Shown here: positions 25,789-34,645 of the stretch, one piece after another
Numbering within the stretch: the first letter of the stretch is position 1
How the letters are laid out: each line of letters begins with the position of its first letter
Assembly (NCBI RefSeq): GCF_005491425.1
Contig: NZ_CP028083.1
Span: 1,636,001 to 1,700,000 of the forward strand
DNA from: Lysinibacillus sp. SGAir0095
GTDB lineage: Bacteria; Bacillota; Bacilli; Bacillales_A; Planococcaceae
DNA: 64,000 nucleotides
Direction: 5' to 3'
Translations under genes and position numbers: made by a program
The notes under the pieces: generated by a model
What the model was told of the DNA's origin: nothing
Seen by the model: the letters and a program-made list of their open reading frames with translations, nothing else
Databases searched by the model: none

Positions 25789-25834
25789 ATGCTGTCCCAA
25801 TGGTTTGTGCAGGCAAACTATTGGGGCATTTTCT
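25789..25834 (+). terminator. terminator after motI/ypfA
   Basis: An imperfect long hairpin pairing ATGCTGTCCCAATGGTTTG with CAAACTATTGGGGCAT, then T-rich. A possible open reading frame starting inside it is not accepted as a gene. Confidence 0.7.
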
Positions 25835-26005
25835 ATGGAAGAAAAAAAGTTCATATTTTTGCTTTATGTCGGAATGAGTTCATTTGAAAAAGAGGATTTG
25901 GAATCAGTGGTTGAGAAAGGCTTTTTTCCTTTCAACCAAAGTTCAGTTAGTAACAAAAATATGAAAGAATCACAAGGGTATCAACTAAGTAATTACTTAA
26001 TGAAT

Positions 26006-26015
26006 ATGGTACAAT
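26006..26015 (+). promoter_or_regulatory. extended -10 promoter of cmk
   Basis: TATGGTACAAT contains TG-N-TACAAT, an extended -10 element 22 nt before the cmk start. No good -35 is visible, which is common with extended -10 promoters. Confidence 0.5.
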
Positions 26016-26037
26016 ATCGTAGGAAAGTAGGGATTTT

Positions 26038-26712
26038 ATGGATAAACAAATTCAAATTGCAATCGATGGACCAGCTGGAGCTGGAAAAAGCACAATAGCA
26101 AAAATTGTAGCAGAAAGCTTAGGTTTTACTTATATCGATACTGGTGCAATGTATAGAGCTGTTACGAATAAAGCAATTTCTCAAAACATAAACTTAAGTG
26201 ATGCAAACTCACTGGAAAAAATGTTATTAAACACTTCGATTATTCTGGAACCTTCATCAGATGGACAACTTGTTTTTGTGGATGGGGAAAATGTAACCGA
26301 AGCAATTCGTTTAAACGAAGTAACAGCTAACGTAAGTGAAGTGGCAGCACATGCTAACATCCGCAAGATTCTTGTAGCAAAACAACAAGAACTTGCAGCA
26401 CGTGGTGGAATCGTCATGGATGGCAGAGATATTGCAACACATGTACTAAAGGACGCAGAGTTGAAGATTTTCATGTCTGCCTCCGTTGAGGAACGGGCTA
26501 AACGCCGATTCCTTGACAATGAAAGAAGGGGAATACCTTCTACAATCGAAAAACTGCAGGAAGAAATTGCCTTACGCGACAAACTTGATAGCCAAAGAGA
26601 AGCATCGCCACTAATCCAAGCAAAAGATGCCATTTATCTTGATACAACTGAGCTATCAATAGAAGAAGCTGCAAACGAAATATTAAAATTAGCTAAACAA
26701 AAAATGGCATAA
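26038..26712 (+). CDS. cmk: cytidylate kinase
   Basis: A 224-residue kinase that phosphorylates CMP and dCMP with ATP. The P-loop DGPAGAGKST is at residues 10-19, DTGAMYRA follows, and MDGRDIATHV is the conserved substrate-binding block. Length matches the B. subtilis enzyme. It lies upstream of the S1-domain protein gene, as in most Firmicutes. Confidence 0.95.
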   Translation: MDKQIQIAIDGPAGAGKSTIAKIVAESLGFTYIDTGAMYRAVTNKAISQNINLSDANSLEKMLLNTSIILEPSSDGQLVFVDGENVTEAIRLNEVTANVSEVAAHANIRKILVAKQQELAARGGIVMDGRDIATHVLKDAELKIFMSASVEERAKRRFLDNERRGIPSTIEKLQEEIALRDKLDSQREASPLIQAKDAIYLDTTELSIEEAANEILKLAKQKMA

Positions 26713-26839
26713 TATAAATCTGAATTTAGCGCTTTTTTGTAAAAAGTTAATGAAATTTCCGATATTAGAGGAAAATTTTTTGTTTTTATGGACAATTTAG
26801 AATAAAATAGAAATTGGAAGATGCGAAGGAGGGTTACAT

Positions 26840-27985
26840 ATGTCTGAAGAAATGAACTTAGGATCAAACCAAGAATTTCGAGAAGGAGATATTGTGAAAG
26901 GTGTTGCTGCTCAAGTAGATGAAAAAGCAGTAACGATCTCGATTGAAGGTGCTCCTTTCGATGGGATTTTACCAATCAGCGAACTTTCAAGCTTACACAT
27001 TGAAAAAGCTTCTGACGTAGTATCAGTTGGTGATGAGTTAGAGCTGATGATCACGAAAGTAGAAGAAGAAAACTTTGTATTATCTAAACGCAAAGTGGAT
27101 GCGTTAAAAGCTTGGGATAAACTTGAAAAACAATTTGCATCAGGAGAAGTGTTCGAAGCAGAAGTAAAGGATGTTGTGAAGGGTGGCCTAGTTGTTGATT
27201 TAGGTGTACGTGGCTTCGTTCCTGCATCTCTAGTGGAAGATCATTTCGTAGAAGATTTCGAGGATTATAAAGGCAAAACATTAACTTTTAAAATTACTGA
27301 GCTAGATAAAGAAAAAGGACGCCTTATTTTATCTCACCGTGCTGTTCTTGAACAACAAAAAGCGACGAATAAGAAGCGTGTCTTAGACGAAATTAACGCT
27401 GGTGATATGATAGAGGGTACTGTTCAACGATTAGCACCATTTGGAGCATTTGTTGATATTGGTGGTGTGGATGGATTAGTTCACATTTCGCAAGTATCCC
27501 ATGACCATGTTGATGACGTAAGTACAGTATTATCTGAGGGTCAAGCTGTAAAAGTAAAAGTACTATCTGTTGACCCAGAAAATGAACGTATTTCTTTATC
27601 AATTAAAGATACTTTACCTGGACCTTGGGCAAATGTAGCACAAAATGTGACAAAAGGTGCTGTATTAACAGGGACGGTAAGACGTTTAGTATCCTTTGGT
27701 GCATTTGTTGAGCTATTACCAGGAGTTGAAGGGTTAGTTCACATTTCACAAATTTCACATAAGCATATTAACACGCCACATGAAGCCTTAAAAGAAGGTG
27801 ACGAGGTTCAAGTGAAAGTGTTAGATGTGAACGCTAATGAAAAACGTCTTTCACTAAGCATCAAAGAACTCCAAAATAATCCTGAAAAAGAAGAAGAATT
27901 CGACTATGAATTACCAGAAGAAACAACTGGCTTCTCTCTAAGCGATGTTATTGGAGACAAACTAAAAGGCTTTACTAATAAATAA
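26840..27985 (+). CDS. ypfD: S1 RNA-binding domain protein (RpsA homologue, YpfD)
   Basis: A 381-residue protein with four S1 domains at about residues 14-82, 100-166, 187-253 and 272-340; the last two contain the strong PFGAFVDIGGVDGLVHIS and SFGAFVELLPGVEGLVHIS blocks. The six-domain E. coli ribosomal S1 is longer; this short form is usual in Bacillales, where it is not essential and its ribosomal role is doubtful. GAAGGAGGG lies upstream of the ATG. A terminator follows after about 20 nt. Confidence 0.92.
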   Translation: MSEEMNLGSNQEFREGDIVKGVAAQVDEKAVTISIEGAPFDGILPISELSSLHIEKASDVVSVGDELELMITKVEEENFVLSKRKVDALKAWDKLEKQFASGEVFEAEVKDVVKGGLVVDLGVRGFVPASLVEDHFVEDFEDYKGKTLTFKITELDKEKGRLILSHRAVLEQQKATNKKRVLDEINAGDMIEGTVQRLAPFGAFVDIGGVDGLVHISQVSHDHVDDVSTVLSEGQAVKVKVLSVDPENERISLSIKDTLPGPWANVAQNVTKGAVLTGTVRRLVSFGAFVELLPGVEGLVHISQISHKHINTPHEALKEGDEVQVKVLDVNANEKRLSLSIKELQNNPEKEEEFDYELPEETTGFSLSDVIGDKLKGFTNK

Positions 27986-28002
27986 TATGTTTTCTGATAC
28001 TA

Positions 28003-28030
28003 GGCGTACCGATTTGGGTGCGTCTTTTTT
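28003..28030 (+). terminator. intrinsic terminator after S1-domain gene
   Basis: An 8-bp stem (28003-28010 with 28017-28024) with two G-U pairs, followed by six T. Confidence 0.8.
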
Positions 28031-28323
28031 ATTTTGGAAGGGGTGAGTGTTATAGTATTAGGATTTAAGATGATGGATGACTTTTGGTGGAAATATATGT
28101 AGTCCTATCTTAAGCTATGTAGGAGTATTCATTTCGGGTTAATCTGAGTCTATAATACAGGTGGGGAGTAAGAAACTAAAATTGACGAAAGTAAGAAGGG
28201 CTTACAATTACTGAATCTTAGGTTGAGGATGAAATACTTTGAAGGGAAATAAAATCCAAGGTGCGTTTCAGCTCTCCTTCAACTGGCAAAAGTTCATCTA
28301 TATGACTTCATCCCCCTAGCAAA

Positions 28324-28446
28324 CTACATTACAATTCTATCAACACTTATCCTACCGTCTCTTCTCCCAACAGCGCCCGCTTTATCGAAAAAGTCTACCC
28401 ATCTGTTCCACCGCCATTTTACTTCTCCATATACTTCAGCAATCAC
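28324..28446 (-). other. possible 40-residue small ORF or gene remnant
   Basis: A minus-strand frame opens with GTG at 28446 and ends with TAG at 28324. The peptide is rich in Trp and Arg (VKWRWNRWVDFF, later AGAVGRRDGRIS). No ribosome-binding site precedes it and an in-frame stop lies directly upstream. It could be a remnant or part of an intergenic repeat. I do not recognise it. Confidence 0.2.
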
Positions 28447-28466
28447 CTAAGTTTTCCAAGAAAGAA

Positions 28467-28494
28467 TTGCTTAGAATTGAAAAAATGATATAAT
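28467..28494 (+). promoter_or_regulatory. predicted sigma-A promoter of der
   Basis: TTGCTT (28467-28472), a 16-nt spacer and TATAAT (28489-28494), 53 nt before the der start. A second TATAAT at 28508-28513 lacks a matching -35. Confidence 0.5.
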
Positions 28495-28547
28495 TTATAT
28501 TTTCGTGTATAATACTAAAGATAAGAAATTGGAAGGATGAAGTACAG

Positions 28548-29858
28548 ATGACAAAACCAGTAATCGCCATCGTAGGTCGTCCGAACGTTGGAAAATCCAC
28601 AATATTTAACCGTATTGTTGGTGAACGCGTCTCAATCGTGGAAGATATTCCAGGAGTAACACGTGACCGCATATATAGTTCGGCAGATTGGTTAACACAT
28701 GAATTTAATATCATTGATACGGGTGGAATTGAAATAGGAGACGAACCTTTCTTAGAACAAATTCGCGGGCAAGCTGAGATTGCTATTCGAGAAGCCGATG
28801 TTATTATCTTTATGACAAACGGACGTGAAGGTGTTACATTAGCCGATGAACAAGTAGCTAAAATCTTATATAAAACAAAAAAACCAGTTGTATTAGCAGT
28901 AAACAAAATTGATAATCCTGACATGCGTGAAATGATTTACGATTTCTACTCTTTAGGCTTTGGAGAACCATTCCCGATCTCTGGGTCCCACGGTTTAGGG
29001 CTTGGAGATTTATTAGATGAGTGTGCGAAACATTTCCCTAAAGAAGATGAAGCACAATATTCAGAAGAAACGATTAAATTTAGTTTAATTGGTCGCCCTA
29101 ATGTTGGGAAATCGTCACTAGTTAATGCGTTTTTAGGACAAGAACGTGTTATTGTTAGTGATATAGCAGGAACAACACGTGATGCAATCGATACACCTTA
29201 CTCTTATGATGGACAGGAGTATGTTATCATTGACACTGCTGGGATGCGTAAAAAAGGGAAAGTGTATGAATCGACAGAAAAATATTCTGTATTACGTGCA
29301 CTGAGAGCAATTGAACGTTCCGACGTTGTTTTAGTTGTATTAAACGGTGAAGAAGGTATCCAGGAACAGGATAAGAAAATTGCAGGTTATGCCCATGAAG
29401 CAGGTAAAGCAGTCGTGATCGTGGTAAACAAATGGGATGCAGTGGAAAAAGATGAAAAAACAATGAATCTTTACACTCAACAAATCCGCGAGCACTTCTT
29501 ATATTTACATTATGCACCGATTATTTTCGTATCAGCTAAAACGAAGCAACGTGTGCATCAAATTTTAAGCATTGTACAACGTGTAAGTGAAAATCATGCA
29601 ATGAGAATTCAATCTTCAATATTAAATGAGGTTATTGAAGATGCGGTTGCACGAAATCCTGCACCATCAGACAAAGGAAAACGTTTACGTATTTACTACA
29701 CGACTCAAGTTGCTGTAAAACCACCAACATTCGTTACCTTTGTAAATGAGCCGGAATTAATGCATTTCTCTTATGAACGATTCCTTGAAAACCGAATTCG
29801 TGAAACCTTTGATTTTGAAGGAACACCGATTCGATTAATCGCTCGTGCACGCGATTGA
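28548..29858 (+). CDS. der: ribosome-assembly GTPase Der (EngA)
   Basis: A 436-residue protein with two consecutive GTPase domains and a C-terminal KH-like domain. The first P-loop GRPNVGKST is at residues 10-18 and the second, GRPNVGKSS, at about 182-190; DTGG and DTAG switch motifs and NKxD motifs (NKID, NKWD) are present in both. It acts late in 50S subunit maturation and is essential in B. subtilis. GGAAGGATG lies upstream of the ATG. gpsA follows 22 nt later. Confidence 0.97.
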   Translation: MTKPVIAIVGRPNVGKSTIFNRIVGERVSIVEDIPGVTRDRIYSSADWLTHEFNIIDTGGIEIGDEPFLEQIRGQAEIAIREADVIIFMTNGREGVTLADEQVAKILYKTKKPVVLAVNKIDNPDMREMIYDFYSLGFGEPFPISGSHGLGLGDLLDECAKHFPKEDEAQYSEETIKFSLIGRPNVGKSSLVNAFLGQERVIVSDIAGTTRDAIDTPYSYDGQEYVIIDTAGMRKKGKVYESTEKYSVLRALRAIERSDVVLVVLNGEEGIQEQDKKIAGYAHEAGKAVVIVVNKWDAVEKDEKTMNLYTQQIREHFLYLHYAPIIFVSAKTKQRVHQILSIVQRVSENHAMRIQSSILNEVIEDAVARNPAPSDKGKRLRIYYTTQVAVKPPTFVTFVNEPELMHFSYERFLENRIRETFDFEGTPIRLIARARD

Positions 29859-29880
29859 TTGAATTGAAGGGGGAGAGAGT

Positions 29881-30891
29881 ATGGAAAATGTTACGGTTTT
29901 AGGGGCGGGCTCCTGGGGCACGGCACTAGCGCAAGTATTAGCTGAGAATGGTCATCATACGCTTGTCTGGACTCATCGTGAAGAGCAAGCAAATGAAATC
30001 AATACACAGCATACAAATCACAAGTATTTACCAGATATTGCATTATCGAAAGAATTGACTGCTACAAGTAATTTAGAAGAGGCTGTTCTTTTTTCTAATA
30101 TTATTGTCGTAGCAGTTCCAACGAAAGCGATACGTGAAGTGTGCAGCTCAATGGAGTCCTTTTTAAACAACAAAAAATTGTTCGTACACGTATCAAAAGG
30201 AATTGAGCCCGATTCCCTCATGCGTATTTCTCAAATGCTGGCTGAGAGCCTCTCGCCAGAGATTGTGAAGGATATTGTTGTCCTTTCTGGTCCAAGCCAT
30301 GCAGAAGAGGTAGTACTGCATCATCCAACGACAATTACAGCAGCCTGTACTAATCTCGATGCTGCTGAAGAGGTTCAAGATTTATTCATGAATCATTACT
30401 TCCGTGTATATACAAACGATGATGTCGTGGGAGTGGAGCTTGGCGGTGCATTAAAAAATGTCATTGCTTTAGCTGCCGGCATATCTGACGGATTGGGTTA
30501 TGGTGATAACGCGAAGGCAGCTCTTATTACCAGGGGGTTGGCTGAAATCACCCGTCTTGGTGTTAAAATGGGCGGAAATCCATTTACCTTTGGCGGTTTA
30601 ACGGGAATGGGTGATTTAATTGCAACTTGTACAAGTGTTCACTCTCGAAACTGGAGAGCAGGCAATATGCTTGGTAAAGGCATGAAACTGGCTGAAGTAC
30701 TTGATAATATTGGCATGGTAGTTGAAGGTGTCAGAACTACAAAAGCAGCCTATCAACTTTCTCAAGAGTATGACGTACCGATGCCAATTACTACGGCACT
30801 TTTTGAAATATTATTTAATGATAAAGAACCAAAAGTAGCGGTGGATGAATTAATGATTCGTATGAAAAAACGTGAGATTGATCTTTATTAG
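29881..30891 (+). CDS. gpsA: glycerol-3-phosphate dehydrogenase (NAD(P)+)
   Basis: A 336-residue cytoplasmic enzyme that reduces dihydroxyacetone phosphate to sn-glycerol 3-phosphate for phospholipid synthesis. The N-terminal dinucleotide motif GAGSWGTALA is at residues 8-17, SGPSHAEEV follows in the middle, and GGALKNVIALAAGI carries the catalytic lysine. GGGGGAGAG precedes the ATG. It likely forms an operon with der. Confidence 0.96.
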   Translation: MENVTVLGAGSWGTALAQVLAENGHHTLVWTHREEQANEINTQHTNHKYLPDIALSKELTATSNLEEAVLFSNIIVVAVPTKAIREVCSSMESFLNNKKLFVHVSKGIEPDSLMRISQMLAESLSPEIVKDIVVLSGPSHAEEVVLHHPTTITAACTNLDAAEEVQDLFMNHYFRVYTNDDVVGVELGGALKNVIALAAGISDGLGYGDNAKAALITRGLAEITRLGVKMGGNPFTFGGLTGMGDLIATCTSVHSRNWRAGNMLGKGMKLAEVLDNIGMVVEGVRTTKAAYQLSQEYDVPMPITTALFEILFNDKEPKVAVDELMIRMKKREIDLY

Positions 30892-30919
30892 AGATTTTTA
30901 TTGTTATAAATGGGTATGT

Positions 30920-30939
30920 GGAGGTAATTAGTTACCTCC
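30920..30939 (+). terminator. short hairpin after gpsA
   Basis: A perfect 8-bp stem (GGAGGTAA with TTACCTCC) around TTAG, followed by a mixed T/C tail. It may be a weak terminator between gpsA and the next gene. Confidence 0.4.
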
Positions 30940-30965
30940 TCTTCTTGTGAAAGGAGGTTTACAAC

Positions 30966-31226
30966 TTGCAAAACTTGTTATCTTCGATGAATTTTTTAAC
31001 GCTGCAATCAGCAAGGGGACCCCTTGCGAGTATGCATGCATTAGATGTCATGTGGGTTTCTTTTTATTCAATAGGAGCCATGTTATTATCTGTATTGATT
31101 GTGGGACTCACAAGAAAATGGGTAAACAATGGGTGTTTATCTCTAATATTGCGGCTAGTTGCTTTTGTCATCTTTGCAATCGGTTCCATTTTAATGGTGC
31201 TTGTAGTCTTGACATGGCCGAATTAA
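30966..31226 (+). CDS. small membrane protein, DUF2768 (YphE-like)
   Basis: An 86-residue protein with two hydrophobic segments (about residues 28-48 and 60-83) separated by TRKWVNNG. The block MWVSFYSIGAMLLSVLIVGL matches the DUF2768/YphE family found between gpsA and spoIVA in Bacillales. I use TTG 30966 as the start because AAGGAGGT ends 7 nt upstream of it, and no ATG lies between. The ~20 residues before the usual family start form an N-terminal extension. Function is unknown; a sporulation link is suggested only by the neighbours. Confidence 0.75.
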   Translation: MQNLLSSMNFLTLQSARGPLASMHALDVMWVSFYSIGAMLLSVLIVGLTRKWVNNGCLSLILRLVAFVIFAIGSILMVLVVLTWPN

Positions 31227-31293
31227 AATTACATACATAGTGTACCTTTTCCATGGTAACTGTCAGTGAAACAATCTATGAGGTGAGTAGAAA

Positions 31294-32046
31294 ATGAAAA
31301 GTAAATGGAGCCTGTTTTTTGTACTAGCTCTAACTACAGTTTTATTATCAGGCTGTCTTTTCCCAGAGGAGCAGAAAGCTGAAAATCAGGTGCCAGATGA
31401 TCTGCAGTTAGCTTCAGTTCAAAAAGCAGTGGAGGAATTTCAAGCTGATACAGGTGTCCTTCCTATTAAAACACGAGATATGGATACAGATCTATTTATA
31501 AAATATCCAATCGATTTTGAAAAACTTATACCAAAATATTTAGCCAATCCACCGGCAAATTCGTTTGAAAAGGGTGGTTTATTCCAATATATTATTTGGG
31601 ATCCAGAAGTAAACCCTACAGTTAAGTTAGTTGATTTACGATCTGCTGAAAGAATTCGTGAATTGAACATTCGATTTATGAGTACCTATTACCCTACGTT
31701 TAAGGAAAAAATTACAGATTACGTATATTCAATCGACTTTGAAAAAATCGGTTACAAGGAAGAGCTTACTGTACAAAGCCCATATTCGAATAATCTACTT
31801 CCTTTAATCGTGACAACTGAAGGGGACATCTACATCGATTATTCTGTTGATTTAAATATTTTCATCCAAGAAAATAATTTAAAACCAAAACCAGGTGAAG
31901 ATATTCGAATGCTGCTTACAGATGCTTATCCAGTGGTGCCTGCCTATTCGTTGCCTTACACAGTGGATGAAAACAATGAACCGATTTTTATGTATGACCC
32001 AACTGCATCAAATGAAGAGGAACAAGCCCCCACTGGGAACAATTAA
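31294..32046 (+). CDS. yphF: YphF-like lipoprotein
   Basis: A 250-residue lipoprotein. The signal peptide (residues 1-20) ends in the lipobox LLSGC, with Cys21 as the lipidated residue. The mature part begins with an acidic linker and contains a VQKAVEEFQADTGVLPIK segment similar to pseudopilin/PilE-like periplasmic folds. YphF of B. subtilis occupies the same place upstream of spoIVA. Function is unknown. It is followed by a very long terminator hairpin. Confidence 0.85.
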   Translation: MKSKWSLFFVLALTTVLLSGCLFPEEQKAENQVPDDLQLASVQKAVEEFQADTGVLPIKTRDMDTDLFIKYPIDFEKLIPKYLANPPANSFEKGGLFQYIIWDPEVNPTVKLVDLRSAERIRELNIRFMSTYYPTFKEKITDYVYSIDFEKIGYKEELTVQSPYSNNLLPLIVTTEGDIYIDYSVDLNIFIQENNLKPKPGEDIRMLLTDAYPVVPAYSLPYTVDENNEPIFMYDPTASNEEEQAPTGNN

Positions 32047-32069
32047 GAACAACCGAGCAAATAATAGCT

Positions 32070-32117
32070 AAGTGTTTAAAAAATATGTACTTTTACATAT
32101 TTTTTAAACACTTTTTT
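32070..32117 (+). terminator. long intrinsic terminator after yphF
   Basis: A perfect 20-bp stem (32070-32089 with 32094-32113) around a 4-nt loop, followed by T residues. The symmetry would let it work on both strands. Confidence 0.9.
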
Positions 32118-32220
32118 CATATGTATAAGTATGCGATTTAAGTTTGTGCGATATTTTTCTTCAATAAGCCAAAGACATCGATAAATATTCCCTATTTAAA
32201 AATTTTCGTACAAGGCGTTT

Positions 32221-32249
32221 TCATATTTGAAGAATGTCGTACATAGACT
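32221..32249 (+). promoter_or_regulatory. predicted sigma-E promoter of spoIVA
   Basis: TCATATTT (32221-32228), followed 14 nt later by CATAGACT (32242-32249), is close to the SigE -35/-10 consensus (ATATT / CATACANT). spoIVA is a known SigE gene in B. subtilis. The start codon lies 24 nt downstream. Confidence 0.6.
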
Positions 32250-32273
32250 AAATTACGTAAAGGAGGAGCTACA

Positions 32274-33752
32274 ATAGGCGAAGAAATCTTTCATCAAATA
32301 GCAGAAAGAACAAATGGGGACGTATATATCGGTGTTGTAGGGCCTGTAAGAGTTGGTAAGTCTACTTTTGTGAAGAAAATGATGGAGTCGGTTGTGCTCC
32401 CAAATATCGTAAACGAAGAAGATCGCAAAAGAGCACTGGACGAGCTGCCTCAAAGTTCACCAGGTCCTGTAATCATGACTGCTGAGCCAAAGTTTGTTCC
32501 TGCACAAGGAACAGAAATTACAATTGGTGAAAGCGAAATCCCGTTCCGCATTCGTTTTGCAGACTGTGTTGGGTATGTAATTGACGGTGTAAGAGGTTAT
32601 GAAGATGAAGATGGTCCGAAATATGTTCATACGCCATGGCATTCTGAAGCGATTCCTTTTGAAGAAGCTGCGAAAATCGGCACTGATAAAGTAATTCGCG
32701 ACCATGCCAATATTGGGGTAGTTGTAACGACTGATGGATCTGTTAATGGGATTAATCGGCATGCTGCAGCAGTTGCCGAAGAACAAATTGTGAGCCAACT
32801 AAAAGAAATTGGGAAACCGTTTGTTATTGTGTTGAATTGTCAAATGCCAACACACAATAATACAATGGCACTTCGTCATGAGTTACTTGAAAAATACCAG
32901 GTTCCAGTAATTCCGGTTGCCATCGATCAAATGAACACAAAAGATATGGAATATATTCTTCAAGAGGCATTATATGAATTCCCTATTGAAGATATAGAAG
33001 TTGAAAAACCGGATTGGTTAGATGTACTAGAATATACACATCCATTAAATGTGACGCTCTCAGATGCGGTTGGCAACGTGTTGAATTCGGTAACAAAGAT
33101 TCGTGATGTTTCACAAGCTGCTTCAGAGTTACGTGAAATTGATTTTGTAGAAGAAAGTGAAATTGAAAGAGTAGATGCAGGTTTAGGTGTAGCAACTGTA
33201 CGTATTACATTAAAGCCAGAAATCTATAAAGCAGTGTGCAATGAATGGTTAGATGCTCCTATTGATACGAAGAAGGATTGGCTACTATTCATTAAAGAAG
33301 CGGCAGAGGCTAAGCAGGCGCAAAGAAGATTCCGTGAAGCGATTGATGAAGCAAGCGATAATGGCTATGGAATTTCCCTTCCGACATTGGAGGAATTTGA
33401 ACCAAGCGAACCAGAAATCATTAAACAAAATAACTTCTATGGTGTTCGCATGAAAGCGAGTGCACCTTCTTACCATATTATCCGTGTAGATATGGCGACA
33501 GAATTTGCGCCTTTAATTGGTACGGAATTCTATGCAAATCAGTTGCTTAAAGATCTGCAGTATTCTTATAAGCACGACCGCGATCAACTATGGCAAACTC
33601 AATTATTTGGCACATCACTTCATGAAGTACTGCAGGAAGGTATTCGTTATAAAATGAATGCCGTACCTCCAAGTGCCAAGAAGAGAATGCGTCAAACAAT
33701 CGAAAGAATGGTTAACGAGGGTGAACGTGGCTTAGTAACGTTTATTATCTAG
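32274..33752 (+). CDS. spoIVA: stage IV sporulation protein A, apparent AUA start codon
   Basis: SpoIVA is the ATPase that polymerises on the forespore surface as the spore-coat basement layer. The Walker A motif GPVRVGKST falls at residues 23-31 only if translation begins at ATA 32274. From there the protein is 492 residues, the same length as in B. subtilis. The first ATG (32370) would lose Walker A. Between the in-frame TAG at 32244 and ATA 32274 there is no ATG, GTG or TTG. AAGGAGG (32260-32266) lies 7 nt before the ATA. The gene therefore appears to use the rare AUA start. The C-terminus (GERGLVTFII) is intact. Confidence 0.93.
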   Translation: MGEEIFHQIAERTNGDVYIGVVGPVRVGKSTFVKKMMESVVLPNIVNEEDRKRALDELPQSSPGPVIMTAEPKFVPAQGTEITIGESEIPFRIRFADCVGYVIDGVRGYEDEDGPKYVHTPWHSEAIPFEEAAKIGTDKVIRDHANIGVVVTTDGSVNGINRHAAAVAEEQIVSQLKEIGKPFVIVLNCQMPTHNNTMALRHELLEKYQVPVIPVAIDQMNTKDMEYILQEALYEFPIEDIEVEKPDWLDVLEYTHPLNVTLSDAVGNVLNSVTKIRDVSQAASELREIDFVEESEIERVDAGLGVATVRITLKPEIYKAVCNEWLDAPIDTKKDWLLFIKEAAEAKQAQRRFREAIDEASDNGYGISLPTLEEFEPSEPEIIKQNNFYGVRMKASAPSYHIIRVDMATEFAPLIGTEFYANQLLKDLQYSYKHDRDQLWQTQLFGTSLHEVLQEGIRYKMNAVPPSAKKRMRQTIERMVNEGERGLVTFII

Positions 33753-33834
33753 TTAAACCACTATGGAAACGTACCTAGTTGAATTATTATGCACTTATAT
33801 CTTTAGTTACATCATGAAGTAATTTCAATATTAG

Positions 33835-33872
33835 GGTAATTGAATGGGTAAAATCCAATCGATTACCTTTTT
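33835..33872 (+). terminator. terminator after spoIVA
   Basis: A 13-bp stem with two mismatches (33835-33847 with 33855-33867) followed by five T. It lies about 80 nt past the stop. Confidence 0.75.
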
Positions 33873-33985
33873 CTTCGTTGTAAATAGGCTGATTTTAAAA
33901 AGATTTGGCTTAAAATCTCTTTTAAGATTATTACGTAACTGTGTATATTAAATGTATAAATTCAATAAAAATGGTATAAATTAGG

Positions 33986-34033
33986 AACAGGACTTTTCAT
34001 TTTCCAGGTGAAAAGTCCTGTTATTTGTGTTTT
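33986..34033 (+). terminator. second strong hairpin between spoIVA and hbs
   Basis: A perfect 14-bp stem (33986-33999 with 34009-34022) and a T-rich tail. It lies upstream of hbs; it may be a backup terminator or a leader element for hbs. The rest of the ~400-nt gap holds no gene. Confidence 0.75.
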
Positions 34034-34154
34034 TAATGAAAAAAACCGATTTATTGTTTAAAAACATGGATAAATACAGTTGCACAGGGATTTTCTATAT
34101 GTTACTCTTTTTACATGATTTAGGTTCATGACCCTTTGAGAGGAGGTGAATGGT

Positions 34155-34427
34155 GTGAATAAAACAGAATTAGTAAACTCTGTTGCTGAAGCTGCAGGTC
34201 TTTCTAAAAAAGACGCTTCTAAAGCAGTTGAAGCTGTATTTGATACAATTCAAGATGCTCTTGCAAAGGGTGACAAAGTACAATTAATTGGTTTTGGTAA
34301 CTTCGAAGTACGTGAACGTGCCGCTCGTAAAGGGCGTAACCCACAAACAGGTAAAGAAATCGAAATCGCTGCTAGCAAAGTTCCTGCGTTTAAACCAGGT
34401 AAAGCTCTTAAAGATGCTGTAAAATAA
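34155..34427 (+). CDS. hbs: DNA-binding protein HU
   Basis: A 90-residue HU protein, the main nucleoid-associated protein that bends DNA as a dimer. It has the helical N-terminal dimerisation part ([20 protein letters not shown]) and the beta-arm consensus [20 protein letters not shown]. The start is GTG 34155, 6 nt after AGGAGGTG; the upstream GTG at 34146 lies inside that site. Length fits the B. subtilis protein (92 residues). Confidence 0.96.
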   Translation: MNKTELVNSVAEAAGLSKKDASKAVEAVFDTIQDALAKGDKVQLIGFGNFEVRERAARKGRNPQTGKEIEIAASKVPAFKPGKALKDAVK

Positions 34428-34449
34428 TTAAAGCGTCTAGCAGTTACAT

Positions 34450-34490
34450 AGAGCAGTCGTCATGGACAAGCATGATGACTGCTCTTTTTA
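34450..34490 (+). terminator. intrinsic terminator after hbs
   Basis: A 14-bp stem (34450-34463 with 34472-34485) with one G-U pair, an 8-nt loop, then T residues. Confidence 0.9.
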
Positions 34491-34645
34491 CTTGTTGAAT
34501 TAACTAACGATTGGTAAAATTAAGTTTTTAATATACATATATAAAACTTTTTAGATAGATGTAAAACCTATTTTGCTTAAAGGGTAAGGATGTGCTACGA
34601 TTCATTTTGAGTAGCGTCGGTACATCTTGTTTAGGAGGAAGAAAG

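Larger units (their letters stand above)
27986..28547. other. 562-nt intergenic region between S1 gene and der
   Basis: After the terminator at 28003-28030, most of this stretch has no assigned gene. In B. subtilis ypzI, yphA and seaA lie in this interval and none is recognisable here. Part of it (about 28260-28440) is C- and pyrimidine-rich on the + strand, unlike the AT-rich surroundings, and contains a 40-codon minus-strand reading frame. The der promoter is at the right end. Confidence 0.6.

Noticed and set aside
25805-26098. 97-residue frame between motI/ypfA and cmk
   Set aside because: It begins with TTG inside a terminator hairpin, has no ribosome-binding site and runs 60 nt into cmk. 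An internal ATG at 25835 also lacks a site. The position recalls ypfB of B. subtilis, but nothing in the sequence supports it.
26181-26633. 150-residue minus-strand frame opposite cmk
   Set aside because: A shadow of cmk codon usage; Ser-rich and without known motifs.
28436-28924. 162-residue minus-strand frame opposite the start of der
   Set aside because: Overlaps the strongly conserved first GTPase domain and the der promoter; no ribosome-binding site or motifs.
32370-33752. spoIVA starting at ATG 32370
   Set aside because: It would delete the Walker A motif and 32 conserved residues and has no ribosome-binding site.
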